A DNA stretch of 64,000 bases from Tenacibaculum mesophilum (lineage in GTDB: Bacteria; Bacteroidota; Bacteroidia; Flavobacteriales; Flavobacteriaceae), in assembly GCF_003867075.1 (NCBI RefSeq), contig NZ_CP032544.1, positions 3,218,001 to 3,282,000 of the forward strand, in the 5' to 3' direction. The notes below the pieces were generated by a model that ran no database searches, was not told the origin of the DNA, and saw only the letters and a list, made by a program, of their open reading frames with translations. Position 1 is the first letter of the stretch; every line of letters starts with the position of its first letter. A program made the position numbers and the translations under genes. Of the stretch, positions 55,771 through 64,000 are shown piece by piece.

Positions 55771-56462
55771 AAAGAATCTAAAAGAAACTCATATTGCGCA
55801 ACGCAAAACAATTTTGATTTTTGTAAAAATATTTTAAGTACTAAAAGCTAAATGTGAAGTAGAATAGTTAATAGAGACTTTTCTAAAAAAAATAAAATAA
55901 ATGCAAGAAAGCGCAATTTTAAGCAAAACTTTATGAATCGTAATTTTTAGAGAAGACAGAATATTTTATTATAGTTGTCTACTTAAATAAAAAAGATGCT
56001 AATGTTATTGATTGTTTTAGAACGACCAAATTTTTTTTGCGTCTTTTGCGTTTAACGCAAAAGAGATTAAAGGTAAGTAATTCATTTGTTTATAGTGTGC
56101 TGTGTTTGTTTGTGTAGAAGTTTTTATTAATAGCGTTTTATAAAAAAGCGCAATACCTGTGTAAAGGACTAGACTTAAAAACAAAAAAAGAGTTGCTTAA
56201 TTACCAGAAGACTCCAATTGTCAAAGGTTTAAACAACTCTTAATGGTGTAAAATTAGTGATTTTATTTTAGATTATGGGAATTAAGTAAACCTGTTTAAT
56301 TCATTACTTTATTACCAAAATAAGTTGTTATGTTTATAATAAAGGGTATAGGTTTTTATCTGTCAGAAAGAATAAAAATAATATCATAAATAACTTATTA
56401 ATAACAATTGCACATTATTTTTTTTAAAGTAATTTTAGAGGTAATAAAAATAGCTAAAAAAA
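55771..56462. other. Noncoding region with GCGCAA/TTTGCG motifs
   Basis: About 690 bases with no gene. GCGCAA-type words cluster at 55794-55810, 55901-55917 and 56038-56064, and GCGCAA recurs near 56150. The best is a 21-bp palindrome CTTTTGCGTT-T-AACGCAAAAG (56043-56063). AAGAGTTG and CAACTCTT (about 56190-56240) form a stem with a loop of about 36 bases. It resembles the iteron-like region before each radC copy and may be a third degenerate copy or a regulatory region. Confidence 0.5.
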
Positions 56463-57422
56463 ATGAGTAAATTTTTAACAGGAAAACAATTAGAAGATAA
56501 ACTAACAGATATAATCTGGAACGCAAAAAGGTACATAATCATAGTATCGCCATTTATCAAATTAGATGATTATGTAAAAAACATACTAGAAAAAGTAAAA
56601 ACGCATCACGATATAAAGTTTTACTTATTATTTGGTAAAAATGAGAATAGTCGCAATCGTAGTATAAGCGAAGAAGACTTTCAATACTTTACTGAATTTA
56701 AAAATATAACCATTCTTTATAATAAAGACTTACACGCAAAACATTATTGCAATGAAAATGAGGGATTAATAACCTCTTTAAATTTATATGATTATTCTAT
56801 GATAAATAACGTAGAGTATGGAGTGCATTTTACAGATAGTCTTATAAGTACAGATAAACTTTTTCGAGAAACAGAAGCATTTACAGATGAATTGTTGTAT
56901 GAAAAGTCAGATGTTATTTATCTAAAAAAACCGCAATATTCTAAGGGGCTTTTAGGTTTAGGTAAAAAGTATCAAGATTCTAAAATCATATATGATATTT
57001 CAGAAGATTTCTTTACAAACAACGAAAATTATGAAAAAAAAGTTCTTGATAGCTTTGATTTAGAGGTTGAATCTATTGTAGAAAAGAAATTTAGCATTAA
57101 ACCTACTAGAGAGGTTAAAAATGCAAAAATTCCAAAAGAAAATGTAAACTCTAATGAGAATTTAAAAGAAACAATTGAAGTTGATAAAGAGTTACAATTT
57201 TCAAAAACAACAAATGATGAAGAAGAAGAAGTAGGCTATTGTATCAGAACAGGAAAAGAAATTCCTTTTAATCCTGAGAAACCATTTTCATTAAGTGCAT
57301 ATCGTATGTGGGATAGATATGGAAACTACGATTACCCAGAAAACTATTGCCATAAAACAGGTAAAGAATCACACGGAAAAACAAGTATGGGAAACCCAAT
57401 ATTAAAAGGGATTTATAAATAA
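56463..57422 (+). CDS. Phospholipase D-like (HKD) protein with Cys-rich tail
   Basis: A 319-residue cytoplasmic protein. The N-terminal 175 residues are a PLD-type nuclease/transferase domain: YIIIVSPFIKLDDYVKNILE, then LHAKHYCNENEGLITSLNLYD (His-x-Lys with the family's following SxN, about residue 90). One HKD motif implies a dimer. The middle is a charged linker, and the last 80 residues carry two conserved-looking Cys units (GYCIRTGKEIPFNPEKPFS; NYCHKTGKESHGKT) that may bind zinc. Single-HKD proteins are often nucleases; this one lies upstream of a defence-like pair. Confidence 0.72.
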   Translation: MSKFLTGKQLEDKLTDIIWNAKRYIIIVSPFIKLDDYVKNILEKVKTHHDIKFYLLFGKNENSRNRSISEEDFQYFTEFKNITILYNKDLHAKHYCNENEGLITSLNLYDYSMINNVEYGVHFTDSLISTDKLFRETEAFTDELLYEKSDVIYLKKPQYSKGLLGLGKKYQDSKIIYDISEDFFTNNENYEKKVLDSFDLEVESIVEKKFSIKPTREVKNAKIPKENVNSNENLKETIEVDKELQFSKTTNDEEEEVGYCIRTGKEIPFNPEKPFSLSAYRMWDRYGNYDYPENYCHKTGKESHGKTSMGNPILKGIYK

Positions 57423-57517
57423 GGTAGATTTTCATGTGGTTAGCAAGTTGTTGTAAAGTAGTTGTTAGTTGATGTTGAAAGAGAAAAACGCTAATATAAA
57501 GTAAAGAAATAATTATT

Positions 57518-59224
57518 ATGAGTTTAAAAATATGCTATATATGGGTTGAAAAGTTTAGAAACTTTGAAAATTTTGGATTTAACCTTTCTAGTTATGAAAA
57601 GTTTAGCTTTGATAGGGAAAGCTTTAATTTAAAAAAGGAGATGATTAATAATATACCTAATGATTTTTATGGTGAAAATGTTTCAAGCGTCATGGGTATT
57701 TTAGGAAGAAATGGGTCAGGGAAAAGTAACTTGTTAGAGTTGGTTTGTAAGATTCTTAAAGACGGGAAAACAAGCATAACTTCAGAATTCTTAATTATTA
57801 TAAGAGAAGATAAAGAGTATAAATGTTATCATAATTTTAATGGTGTTATAGTCTTTAAAAGTAACTTTACATTAAAAACATCTAACTATTCGGGAAGAGT
57901 TGAAAATTTAAAAGTTATTTATTTTTCTAATATTTATGATGAAAGGATTCAAAGTTTTAATAGTAAAATTTCTGATTTATCAGCAAACAAAAGATACGCA
58001 GGTAGACCTTCAGCTAGAAAAACTACAGACTTTGTAAAACAATTACAGTTTATAAGGAGTGAAGCTTTTGTTCCATCGGAGATTCCATTACCAAAGGAAA
58101 TTTTGGTTATGCCTAAGTATAATACACATAATTCATCTTATTGGGAAAAAAGACTTACCTCAAATTCTGAATTTGATAAAAGATTAGTGTTAGCTTTTAA
58201 GTCTTTTTACTCAAGTTTAAAGAAATCTAGTTCAAGTAAAGAAAAATTATATGGTTTTTTAATCTATTCTCAAATAGTTGAGGTTTTATATTTAATACAA
58301 GGACTTAGTCTTGAAGCTGATTTGTTTGATGATACTTTACAAAAAGAAACTAAATGGTTAATAGAGGAGCTTGAGGAAATATCTTTAACTTACAAGAGTA
58401 AATTAGCAGAAGCAAATAGATGGAAAGATTGGTGTAGTAATATTATTAAACACGCTTTTAGTTTTTATGATAAGAGTAATAGGAGTTATAAGAAAATTAA
58501 ATTTATTGAGTCAAACATTAAACTTTTAGATGATTTTGACGAGTTTATTGAAACAAAAAACATAAAGACAATAGAAGAAGGTGTTGGGGCTAGGAAAACA
58601 GAAGGTTTTGTGTTGGGCTTTAATAATAGTTCAAGTCGGTTAGATCAACGATTTTATAATTTCTTGGACTCAAATAATAAAATATATTTGGATTGGTTAG
58701 GGTTAAGTTCAGGTAATAAAGCATATTTGAATTTGTTTTCTTTATTACGATACGAACTTAATAAGATAAGAGAAGATAATGTAATAATATGCATTGATGA
58801 AGGAGATTTATATTTACATCCTAAATGGCAGTCTGATTTCTTTTATCAACTGATAAACTTAGTACCAAGATTTAAAGAAGCAAGTTATCAATTTGTGTTA
58901 ACATCACATTCTCCTTTCTTAGCTTCAGATTTACCAAAGCAAAGTATAGTTTTTCTTAGTAATAATTCTGAAAATTATTCAGAAGAGATTTGTAATAATA
59001 ATAAAATTAAAACTTTTGGAGGTAATATAGGTGAATTATATATAGATGCCTTTTTTATGGATGGGGGGTTAATAAGTCGTTTTGCTGCTAATAAAATTCA
59101 AAACTTGATTAATAAAGTAAAAACAGGCTTTACTGAAAAAGATGAAAAAATATTTGATTTATTAGGGGATGATTTTATTAAAATTCAAATTGAAAATTTA
59201 AAAGAAACTTATGATAAAGATTGA
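57518..59224 (+). CDS. AAA/SMC-like ATPase, Septu PtuA-like
   Basis: A 568-residue ATPase of the RecF/OLD-type family. Walker A is GILGRNGSGKSNLLELVCKI (about residues 60-79), the signature-like LGLSSGNKAYLNLFSLLRYE is near residue 390, Walker B is IICIDEGDLYLHPKWQSDFF (about 422-440), and the H-loop is TSHSPFLASDLP. The long coiled middle (about residues 150-330) is as in SMC-like ATPases. Its last 14 bases overlap the HNH gene, the arrangement of Septu phage-defence pairs (PtuA/PtuB). The family name is inferred; a search against PtuA would settle it. Confidence 0.8.
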   Translation: MSLKICYIWVEKFRNFENFGFNLSSYEKFSFDRESFNLKKEMINNIPNDFYGENVSSVMGILGRNGSGKSNLLELVCKILKDGKTSITSEFLIIIREDKEYKCYHNFNGVIVFKSNFTLKTSNYSGRVENLKVIYFSNIYDERIQSFNSKISDLSANKRYAGRPSARKTTDFVKQLQFIRSEAFVPSEIPLPKEILVMPKYNTHNSSYWEKRLTSNSEFDKRLVLAFKSFYSSLKKSSSSKEKLYGFLIYSQIVEVLYLIQGLSLEADLFDDTLQKETKWLIEELEEISLTYKSKLAEANRWKDWCSNIIKHAFSFYDKSNRSYKKIKFIESNIKLLDDFDEFIETKNIKTIEEGVGARKTEGFVLGFNNSSSRLDQRFYNFLDSNNKIYLDWLGLSSGNKAYLNLFSLLRYELNKIREDNVIICIDEGDLYLHPKWQSDFFYQLINLVPRFKEASYQFVLTSHSPFLASDLPKQSIVFLSNNSENYSEEICNNNKIKTFGGNIGELYIDAFFMDGGLISRFAANKIQNLINKVKTGFTEKDEKIFDLLGDDFIKIQIENLKETYDKD

Positions 59225-60230
59225 TAATGGTACAGGTGTAGATTTAGATGATTTAGCTCAGGATCATTTTAATAATTTATCACAAGCTAGAAAAAAAGAT
59301 GGTTCTTATCACGCTAGTCAATCATTGATAGGTAGAATTCAAAAACAATTTTTAAAAGATATAGTTTACCCTAAAAGAGTTCTTTTTTGGGAGTATTTTT
59401 TAAAAAATGATTACTTTAATTTACATAGAGTTATTACAGGAAGACCCGATGAGTTACATGAAATAATAAATGAGATTGAAAAATTAATTGGAAATAATCT
59501 ATTATCAAAAAGCATAAGTTATCATAATGCGAACTTAACGAGCTTTGGTGCCATTGTGAAAAAAGTTTTTAACTACGAAACGTATAGAGGTTCTGTAAAT
59601 CCATTAAAATACTTTGAAGCTTTTGAAATTAATTTCTGTCCTTATTGTAATAAAGAGGAGGTAATGAATATAGAAATAGTTGATGAAGAAGGAGATGGAG
59701 AAATCATAAATAAACTTCATCAGTTAGATCATTTTTACCCAAGAGTACGATATCCATATTTATCATTATCTTTTTTTAATTTAATTCCAGGGTGTAATAA
59801 TTGTAATGCAGTATTAAAAAAGGAAAAAGATTTTAATATAGAAACACATTTTAATCCCTTTCATAAAAGTTTTAATGATTTTTTTGTTTTTAAAATAGAT
59901 ATATCTTTTCCATTTAATAAATCTGAAATAAAAACTCATTGTATGGTACCACATTCAGATAAAACATTAAAAGATTTAAAAATTACTGAACGATATAATC
60001 AAGGTACAGCTCAAGAAGAAATTTTTGAAATGGTCAAACTATTTAAAAATAATTCTCCAAAAATACAGAGGACAATAATAGAACAACTCAAAGGATTGTG
60101 TTCATCTGTATTAATTAGTAAGAAAAATTTATTAGCTAGTCAAGGAGTACCCGTTAATGTTGATGATATTAATAAAAAGCGCTTAGGAAAGCTTAAAAGA
60201 GATGTTTGTAATCAAATAGGAGTTATATAA
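59211..60230 (+). CDS. HNH endonuclease, Septu PtuB-like
   Basis: A 339-residue protein with a zinc-framed HNH motif: FCPYCNKEEV (about residue 142), HQLDHFYPRVRYPYLSLSFF (about 170, catalytic His in LDHF), and CNNCNAVLKKEKD (about 194), followed by THFNPFHKSF. This layout fits the PtuB nucleases that cut DNA once released by the ATPase. The N-terminal 130 residues are helical with NYETYRGSVN. The start overlaps the ATPase gene, so the products are made together. It is the last gene before the right end of the island. Confidence 0.8.
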   Translation: MIKIDNGTGVDLDDLAQDHFNNLSQARKKDGSYHASQSLIGRIQKQFLKDIVYPKRVLFWEYFLKNDYFNLHRVITGRPDELHEIINEIEKLIGNNLLSKSISYHNANLTSFGAIVKKVFNYETYRGSVNPLKYFEAFEINFCPYCNKEEVMNIEIVDEEGDGEIINKLHQLDHFYPRVRYPYLSLSFFNLIPGCNNCNAVLKKEKDFNIETHFNPFHKSFNDFFVFKIDISFPFNKSEIKTHCMVPHSDKTLKDLKITERYNQGTAQEEIFEMVKLFKNNSPKIQRTIIEQLKGLCSSVLISKKNLLASQGVPVNVDDINKKRLGKLKRDVCNQIGVI

Positions 60231-60240
60231 TTACTTTTTA

Positions 60241-60260
60241 TGACACCTAAATTGACACCT
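60241..60260. repeat. Right inner direct repeat of the island
   Basis: TGACACCTAAATTGACACCT is identical to 32111-32130, and lies 45 bases inside the right attachment core. Confidence 0.8.
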
Positions 60261-60268
60261 TAGAAACA

Positions 60269-60301
60269 AAACCCCTGTAAACTTAATGTTTACAGGGGTT
60301 G
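60269..60301 (-). terminator. Terminator of ssrA carried by the island
   Basis: AACCCCTGTAAAC and GTTTACAGGGGTT form a perfect stem just beyond the 3' end of tmRNA on the minus strand. The island brought this replacement; the original seems to be the hairpin at 31950. Confidence 0.75.
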
Positions 60302-60305
60302 TTTG

Positions 60306-60321
60306 TGGAGACGCCGAGAAT
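60306..60321. repeat. Right attachment site in ssrA
   Basis: TGGAGACGCCGAGAAT, equal to 31979-31994. On the minus strand it is the last part of tmRNA (T-arm end and acceptor stem CGTCTCCA). Confidence 0.85.
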
Positions 60322-60698
60322 CGAACTCGGGTCCAAACAAGTAGCTCAAAGGCTTTCTACATACTTAGTTTTTGCTTAATTTTCGATTAAGACCTGACCA
60401 AAAACCGTCCAATCTTAACTTATCTTCTTTAGTTTCGAAAACCTATCGAAGCCCTAAGTTTTCTATGTTTACTTTTACGATGCCCAAAAGTGAAACGCCG
60501 TAAACCAAGGCTTTTCGTGGACATTTAGCTTGCGCACCTTGTGCGCCGAGGCTCTATCTTACTATTAATTCAGATTAAGCAGCTAAAGCGTAGTTATCTT
60601 CGCCGTTTAAATGTTTGAAATAAGTTTAACGAGTTGTCATTTCACTCCTCGGTATGCTTACATTTTTACTAATCTTGCTGTCAAAACCAGTCGTCCCC
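60306..60698 (-). ncRNA. ssrA: Transfer-messenger RNA (tmRNA)
   Basis: The 5' end GGGGACGACTGGTTTTGACA (minus strand from 60698) pairs through GGGGACG with CGTCTCC at the 3' end, and the T-arm GGACCCGAGTTCGATTCTCG is present. The resume frame reads NGEDNYALAA then TAA (60575-60606), a normal tag with the flavobacterial end. Length is about 393 nt. The CCA is not encoded in full. tmRNA rescues stalled ribosomes. Its 3' end is the island's insertion point and was rebuilt intact. Confidence 0.93.
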
Positions 60699-60928
60699 AA
60701 TATGTCAAAGATGCTATATGTACCCGTGCAAAAAATATACCAGATAATCTTTTTGATTCTATGCAATTTCGTTTAACAGCAATATAAAACAATACTGTTG
60801 AAACAAGAGGATGCAAATATAAAAAAATACTACTTGTACAATCATTTTAAAACAAGTATTTTCGCTGCAATTGTTATAAACTATAACATTATATGTGAAA
60901 TTGTTTAATTTTAATACAAAGGTCAATT

Positions 60929-62137
60929 ATGAAATTCGGAATTATTAAAGAACGTAAAAATCCACCAGATAGAAGAGTTGTGTTTTCTCCAGAAAAATTG
61001 CAAGAGTTTAAAGAACAGTTTCCTCAAGCAGAAATAGTCGTGGAAAGTTCTGATATCCGAGTTTTTTCTGATGAGGCTTACACAAAAGCAGGTTTTGAAG
61101 TAACCAATGATGTTTCTGATTGTGATGTGTTATTAGGAGTAAAAGAAGTTCCTGTAGACAATTTAATTCCAAATAAAAAATATTTTTTCTTTAGTCATAC
61201 GATTAAAAAGCAACCATATAATCGTAAGTTGTTAAAAGCAATGCTTGATAGAAATATAGAAATGTTTGATCATGAAACCATTATTGAAGAAAATGGAGCT
61301 CGTTTAATTGGTTTTGGTCGTTATGCAGGTTTGGTAGGTGCTTATAATGGTTTTAGAGCCTTAGGCATACGTGAAGGATTGTTCAACTTACCCAAAGTAG
61401 AAACGTTACCCGATTTAGATGCTGTAAAAGTTGAATTAGATAAAATAACTTTACCAAACATCAAAATTTTACTAACAGGAACAGGAAAAGTAGCAAAAGG
61501 AGCCCAAGAAATTTTAGATCATTTACAAATTAAACAAGTAAGCGATGCTTTATATTTAACAAGTGAGTTTACTGAACCAGTATATTGTATAGCCGATGTT
61601 ATGGAGTATGCCAAACGTAAAGATGGTAAAGTAGGAGATAAGTTTGAGTTTTATAAAGATCCAACAGGGTACGAAAGTAATTTTATGGCGTATGCGAAAC
61701 AAACTGATTTCTTTATAGCAGGGCATTTTTATGGAGACGGAGCTCCGTATTTATTTACACGTGAAGATGTAAAACATCCTGAGTTTAGAATAAAGTATGT
61801 AGCAGATATTTCATGTGATATTGATGGACCAGTAGCAACAACACTTCGTGCGTCAACAATTGCAGACCCTATTTACGGTTACAACCCAGAAACAGAATCA
61901 GAAATTGACTTTAAAGACGAAAAAGCCATTACAGTAATGGCGGTTGATAATTTACCTTGTGAGTTACCAAAAGATGCAAGTGAAGGTTTTGGAGAAATGT
62001 TTTTGGAGCATGTAATTCCAGCATTTTATAATGATGATAAAGACGGAATTTTAGCTCGATCAAAAATGACAACAAATACTGGTAAATTAACCGAACGTTA
62101 TGCATATTTGCAGGATTACGTAGACGGAAAAGAATAA
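60929..62137 (+). CDS. Saccharopine/alanine dehydrogenase-like NAD(P) enzyme
   Basis: A 402-residue enzyme of the alanine dehydrogenase / transhydrogenase / LYS1 saccharopine dehydrogenase superfamily. It begins MKFGIIKERKNPPDRRVVFSP (substrate-binding RK...P..R motif). Next come YFFFSHTIKKQPYNRKLLKA and FGRYAGLVGAYNGFRALG. The Rossmann site ILLTGTGKVAKGAQEIL lies at about residue 185, followed by VADISCDIDGPVATTLRAST and DNLPCELP near the end. The last motifs favour the LYS1-like branch, but lysine synthesis cannot be claimed from one gene. A hairpin follows. Confidence 0.85.
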   Translation: MKFGIIKERKNPPDRRVVFSPEKLQEFKEQFPQAEIVVESSDIRVFSDEAYTKAGFEVTNDVSDCDVLLGVKEVPVDNLIPNKKYFFFSHTIKKQPYNRKLLKAMLDRNIEMFDHETIIEENGARLIGFGRYAGLVGAYNGFRALGIREGLFNLPKVETLPDLDAVKVELDKITLPNIKILLTGTGKVAKGAQEILDHLQIKQVSDALYLTSEFTEPVYCIADVMEYAKRKDGKVGDKFEFYKDPTGYESNFMAYAKQTDFFIAGHFYGDGAPYLFTREDVKHPEFRIKYVADISCDIDGPVATTLRASTIADPIYGYNPETESEIDFKDEKAITVMAVDNLPCELPKDASEGFGEMFLEHVIPAFYNDDKDGILARSKMTTNTGKLTERYAYLQDYVDGKE

Positions 62138-62148
62138 CACTTAATAAC

Positions 62149-62171
62149 TCCCGCTTCAGCGGGATTTTTAT
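62149..62171 (+). terminator. Terminator after the dehydrogenase gene
   Basis: TCCCGC-TTCA-GCGGGA followed by TTTTTA, 11 bases after the stop. Confidence 0.8.
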
Positions 62172-62176
62172 TTAAT

Positions 62177-62392
62177 ATGATACCAGACAAACAGTTCTTA
62201 ATTGATACAGCAAACATGAGAATGCCTTTTGGTAAATACAAAGGAACGTATTTAATTGACATTCCTGAGTATTATATTGTTTGGTATAAGAATAAAGGAT
62301 TTCCACAAGGGAAACTAGGCACAATGCTAGAGCTAGTTTACGAATTGAAGTTAAACGGACTAGAAGACATTTTACGAAAGATTAGAAGATAA
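62177..62392 (+). CDS. DUF3820 family protein
   Basis: A 71-residue protein with the family pattern MPFGKYKGTYLIDIPEYYIV (residues 15-35) and GLGTML-type ending (QGKLGTMLELVYELKLNGL). Function is unknown; some members were named as virulence-linked in gamma-proteobacteria. It overlaps the convergent DUF2809 gene by 21 bases at the 3' end. Confidence 0.8.
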   Translation: MIPDKQFLIDTANMRMPFGKYKGTYLIDIPEYYIVWYKNKGFPQGKLGTMLELVYELKLNGLEDILRKIRR

Positions 62393-62758
62393 TTTGCGAG
62401 TTAAAAATTTTTCTAAAAGTAAAACAGTGACAATTCCTAAGGTATAAGCTACTAAATCACCAATACTAAAAGTAGTACCAAATACGATTACTGCCAATCG
62501 GTTATTTTCTAAACCGAGAAATTCTAGAAGAGGAGTTAACTGTAAAAATTCTACTAAATAAGCAAAAATAAGTACTGAAACTCCAGTGTTTTTATCAGAG
62601 AAGTTAAAGAAAGCTTTCACCAAATAAAAAAGTAAGATAACGACTAAAAAGTCACCAAAAGTATGTCTTATAAACCCTGAAGTTTGAGCTATTATAATTT
62701 CTAACAAAAGAAGAAATATAAAGGCAATGAAGTATTTTATATTGAATTTCATAATCAT
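62372..62758 (-). CDS. DUF2809 membrane protein
   Basis: A 128-residue protein with four predicted membrane helices (YFIAFIFLLLLEIIIAQ, FLVVILLFYLVKAFFNF, VLIFAYLVEFLQLTPLLEF, LVAYTLGIVTVLLLEKFL). The motif TFGDFLVVILLFYLVK and LVEFLQLTPLLEFLGL are those of DUF2809. Start is 62758 or 62752 (Met-Ile-Met). The role is unknown. Confidence 0.82.
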   Translation of the reverse strand: MIMKFNIKYFIAFIFLLLLEIIIAQTSGFIRHTFGDFLVVILLFYLVKAFFNFSDKNTGVSVLIFAYLVEFLQLTPLLEFLGLENNRLAVIVFGTTFSIGDLVAYTLGIVTVLLLEKFLTRKLSSNLS

Positions 62759-62763
62759 ATATT

Positions 62764-62796
62764 AAGCAAACTATTACATAATATAATAGTTTGCTT
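62764..62796 (-). terminator. Terminator after creD
   Basis: AAGCAAACTATTA and TAATAGTTTGCTT form a perfect stem between creD and the DUF2809 gene. Confidence 0.8.
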
Positions 62797-62811
62797 ATTT
62801 ATTGTTGTTAA

Positions 62812-64000
62812 TTAACCGTTTTGCCAATCTATTTTTCTTGAAGCATACATCACTGAAGCAAGAATTATAAACAGTCCTACACTACCTACCAAAAGAGCAT
62901 AATTTTCTAGTTGAATAATTACAAAAATAAAGGCATATAATGTGGTAAGAGAAGCTCCAACAAATAAAGGAAATTTATTACTTTTTAAAATGGATTTAGA
63001 ATACAAAGAAATTAGCAATACAACAGCTATCGAAGCTATTAAGTAAGCTTTTAAAAAGCTACTATGTTCAGAAATTGATATTAGTAAGGTATAAAACATA
63101 GTTAAGGCAACGCCAATCATTAAATATTGAAAGGGATGAATGGATATTTTACTCATTGTTTGAATTAGAAAGAAAATTAAGAATGTAAGTCCAATAACCA
63201 TAAAGCCATATTTAGCAGATCGTTCACTTTTTTGGTATTCGTCTACAGGAATCATAAAGTTTACACCAAAAGCATATTCTTTTAAGTTAGGAATTCCGTT
63301 AAAAGATTGTTGAGAGAAAGGTCTATTTATATCCAGTATTTTCCATTTAGCATTAAAGCCATTTTCAGAGATTTTGTCGGAGTTAAAAGGAAGGTATTCT
63401 CCAATAAAATTAGCGGTTTTCCAGTCAGAATTTATATGAACAGTTGTTTCTTTTCCGATAGGAATAAAACGAATTTGTTTGCTACCATTGATGCTTAGTG
63501 ATAGATTAAAGTTCGTGTCTGATTTTTTAGGAAGGTCTTCTTCATTTAAAAATTTACTTTCTAATTTATGAAGGTTTAAATAGTTGTAGTAGGCTTTTTC
63601 ATTACTAGCATCATCTTCATATTTAGAAGTAAAAGCGTAGTTGTTTTTATTCAGTTTTATTTCAACTAAATTGTTTACCCCCTTTAAATTAGAAGTTTTA
63701 ATAATTAAACGAGCTTTGTTCCAAAGTATGTCTTTTTCATTAATATCTTTTTCACTAAAATCAGGTGTTGTAAAACTGCCATCAATATCTATTTTACTAT
63801 TATATACAGCTGTTTTATAAATACCACGCTTTTTCTCTTCAGGGTTTATAGAAGATTTGACATTTAGTTTCTTCGGAAAAAAGTAAGCATATTTAATCTT
63901 TTCTTCAATCTCAGTTTGAGTTTCTTTTGTCTTTTGATTTCGAACAAATTTCTCTTTATAAGTTTTGTAGGGAATTTTTAAAATAGGTCCATATAGCAAG
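62812..64000 (-). CDS. creD: Inner-membrane protein CreD (5' end outside window)
   Basis: The visible 395 residues start inside the gene; the 5' end lies beyond the window. The first visible residues LYGPILKIPY are the CreD N-terminal domain, and FKSSINPEEKKRGIYKTAVY with IDGSFTTPDF follow. A large periplasmic beta domain precedes six or so membrane helices (YGFMVIGLTFLIFFLIQTMS onward), ending SVMYASRKIDWQNG. CreD is tied to envelope stress and beta-lactam response in other bacteria; no creBC genes are seen here. Confidence 0.88.
   Translation of the reverse strand, partial: LLYGPILKIPYKTYKEKFVRNQKTKETQTEIEEKIKYAYFFPKKLNVKSSINPEEKKRGIYKTAVYNSKIDIDGSFTTPDFSEKDINEKDILWNKARLIIKTSNLKGVNNLVEIKLNKNNYAFTSKYEDDASNEKAYYNYLNLHKLESKFLNEEDLPKKSDTNFNLSLSINGSKQIRFIPIGKETTVHINSDWKTANFIGEYLPFNSDKISENGFNAKWKILDINRPFSQQSFNGIPNLKEYAFGVNFMIPVDEYQKSERSAKYGFMVIGLTFLIFFLIQTMSKISIHPFQYLMIGVALTMFYTLLISISEHSSFLKAYLIASIAVVLLISLYSKSILKSNKFPLFVGASLTTLYAFIFVIIQLENYALLVGSVGLFIILASVMYASRKIDWQNG

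Larger units (their letters stand above)
31979..60321. mobile_element. Genomic island inserted in the 3' end of ssrA
   Basis: The borders are two identical 16-bp copies of the tmRNA 3' end (31979-31994 and 60306-60321), the second within an intact ssrA. A second 20-bp direct repeat lies just inside both borders. The left end encodes a tyrosine recombinase, the usual enzyme for ssrA insertion, plus excisionase-like and primase/helicase genes. The cargo is Rhs and type VI toxins, immunity genes, two radC genes and a phage-defence-like pair. The integrase, helicase and one radC are frameshifted, so autonomous movement is probably lost. Conjugation genes are absent, so it looks like a satellite or integrative plasmid-like element. 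Confidence 0.85.

Noticed and set aside
55771..56462. A retron or CRISPR array near the ATPase/HNH pair
   Set aside because: No reverse transcriptase, no regular spacer pattern; only scattered GCGCAA words and a palindrome.

Overview
The window is chromosomal DNA from a member of the Bacteroidetes, most likely a marine Flavobacteriaceae of the Tenacibaculum/Polaribacter type (inference). The signs are low GC, almost no Shine-Dalgarno sequences, several promoters fitting the Bacteroidetes form TTG-N19/20-TAnnTTTG, a type II plus type III glutamine synthetase pair, a type IX secretion sorting domain, an S46 dipeptidyl-peptidase, and a tmRNA whose tag ends in YALAA.

Left chromosomal part (1-31.9 kb). 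A divergent glnII/glnN pair is followed by a curli operon (curlin-repeat subunits, CsgE, CsgF, CsgG and a beta-propeller lipoprotein). Next come purM, a small lipoprotein, prfA and rpsU, then a complete RND efflux operon (adaptor, pump, outer-membrane channel) with an AraC regulator and a short-chain dehydrogenase. A redox and electrophile-stress region follows: a Kef-type antiporter with its flavoprotein partner, a cupin, a nitroreductase, an HxlR regulator divergent from a quinone reductase, and a frameshifted peroxiredoxin. It ends with a transglutaminase-like protein, a Crp-like regulator, a metallo-beta-lactamase-fold hydrolase and a DPP7-type peptidase.

Genomic island (31,979-60,321, about 28.3 kb). 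A 16-bp copy of the 3' end of ssrA (tmRNA) lies at the left border and is repeated inside the intact ssrA at the right border. A second 20-bp direct repeat sits just inside each end. The left end carries a tyrosine integrase broken by two indels, an excisionase-like helix-turn-helix gene with a CTG start, and a frameshifted primase/helicase. A segment of about 1.5 kb (hairpin, GCGCAA-type palindrome, radC) occurs twice, and the two copies flank a toxin cargo. That cargo is a type IX-sorted carrier-like protein, a 2202-residue SpvB/Rhs toxin ending in a toxin-23-like domain, its likely immunity lipoprotein, an orphan Rhs tip with a second toxin domain and immunity gene, and small secreted proteins each preceded by a tiny coupled ORF. 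After the second radC come a type VI (Hcp/TssD) effector fused to a metzincin-like protease (frameshifted) and its likely immunity lipoprotein. The right end holds a phospholipase-D-like protein and a Septu-like ATPase/HNH pair.

The mobility genes look decayed while most cargo is intact, so this appears to be a stranded island of interbacterial weapons plus phage defence. Right of it lie ssrA, a saccharopine/alanine-dehydrogenase-like enzyme, a DUF3820 gene, a DUF2809 gene and a creD gene cut by the window edge. No rRNA, tRNA, CRISPR array or complete insertion sequence was seen. All assignments are from reading sequence and motifs by eye; no database search was run.
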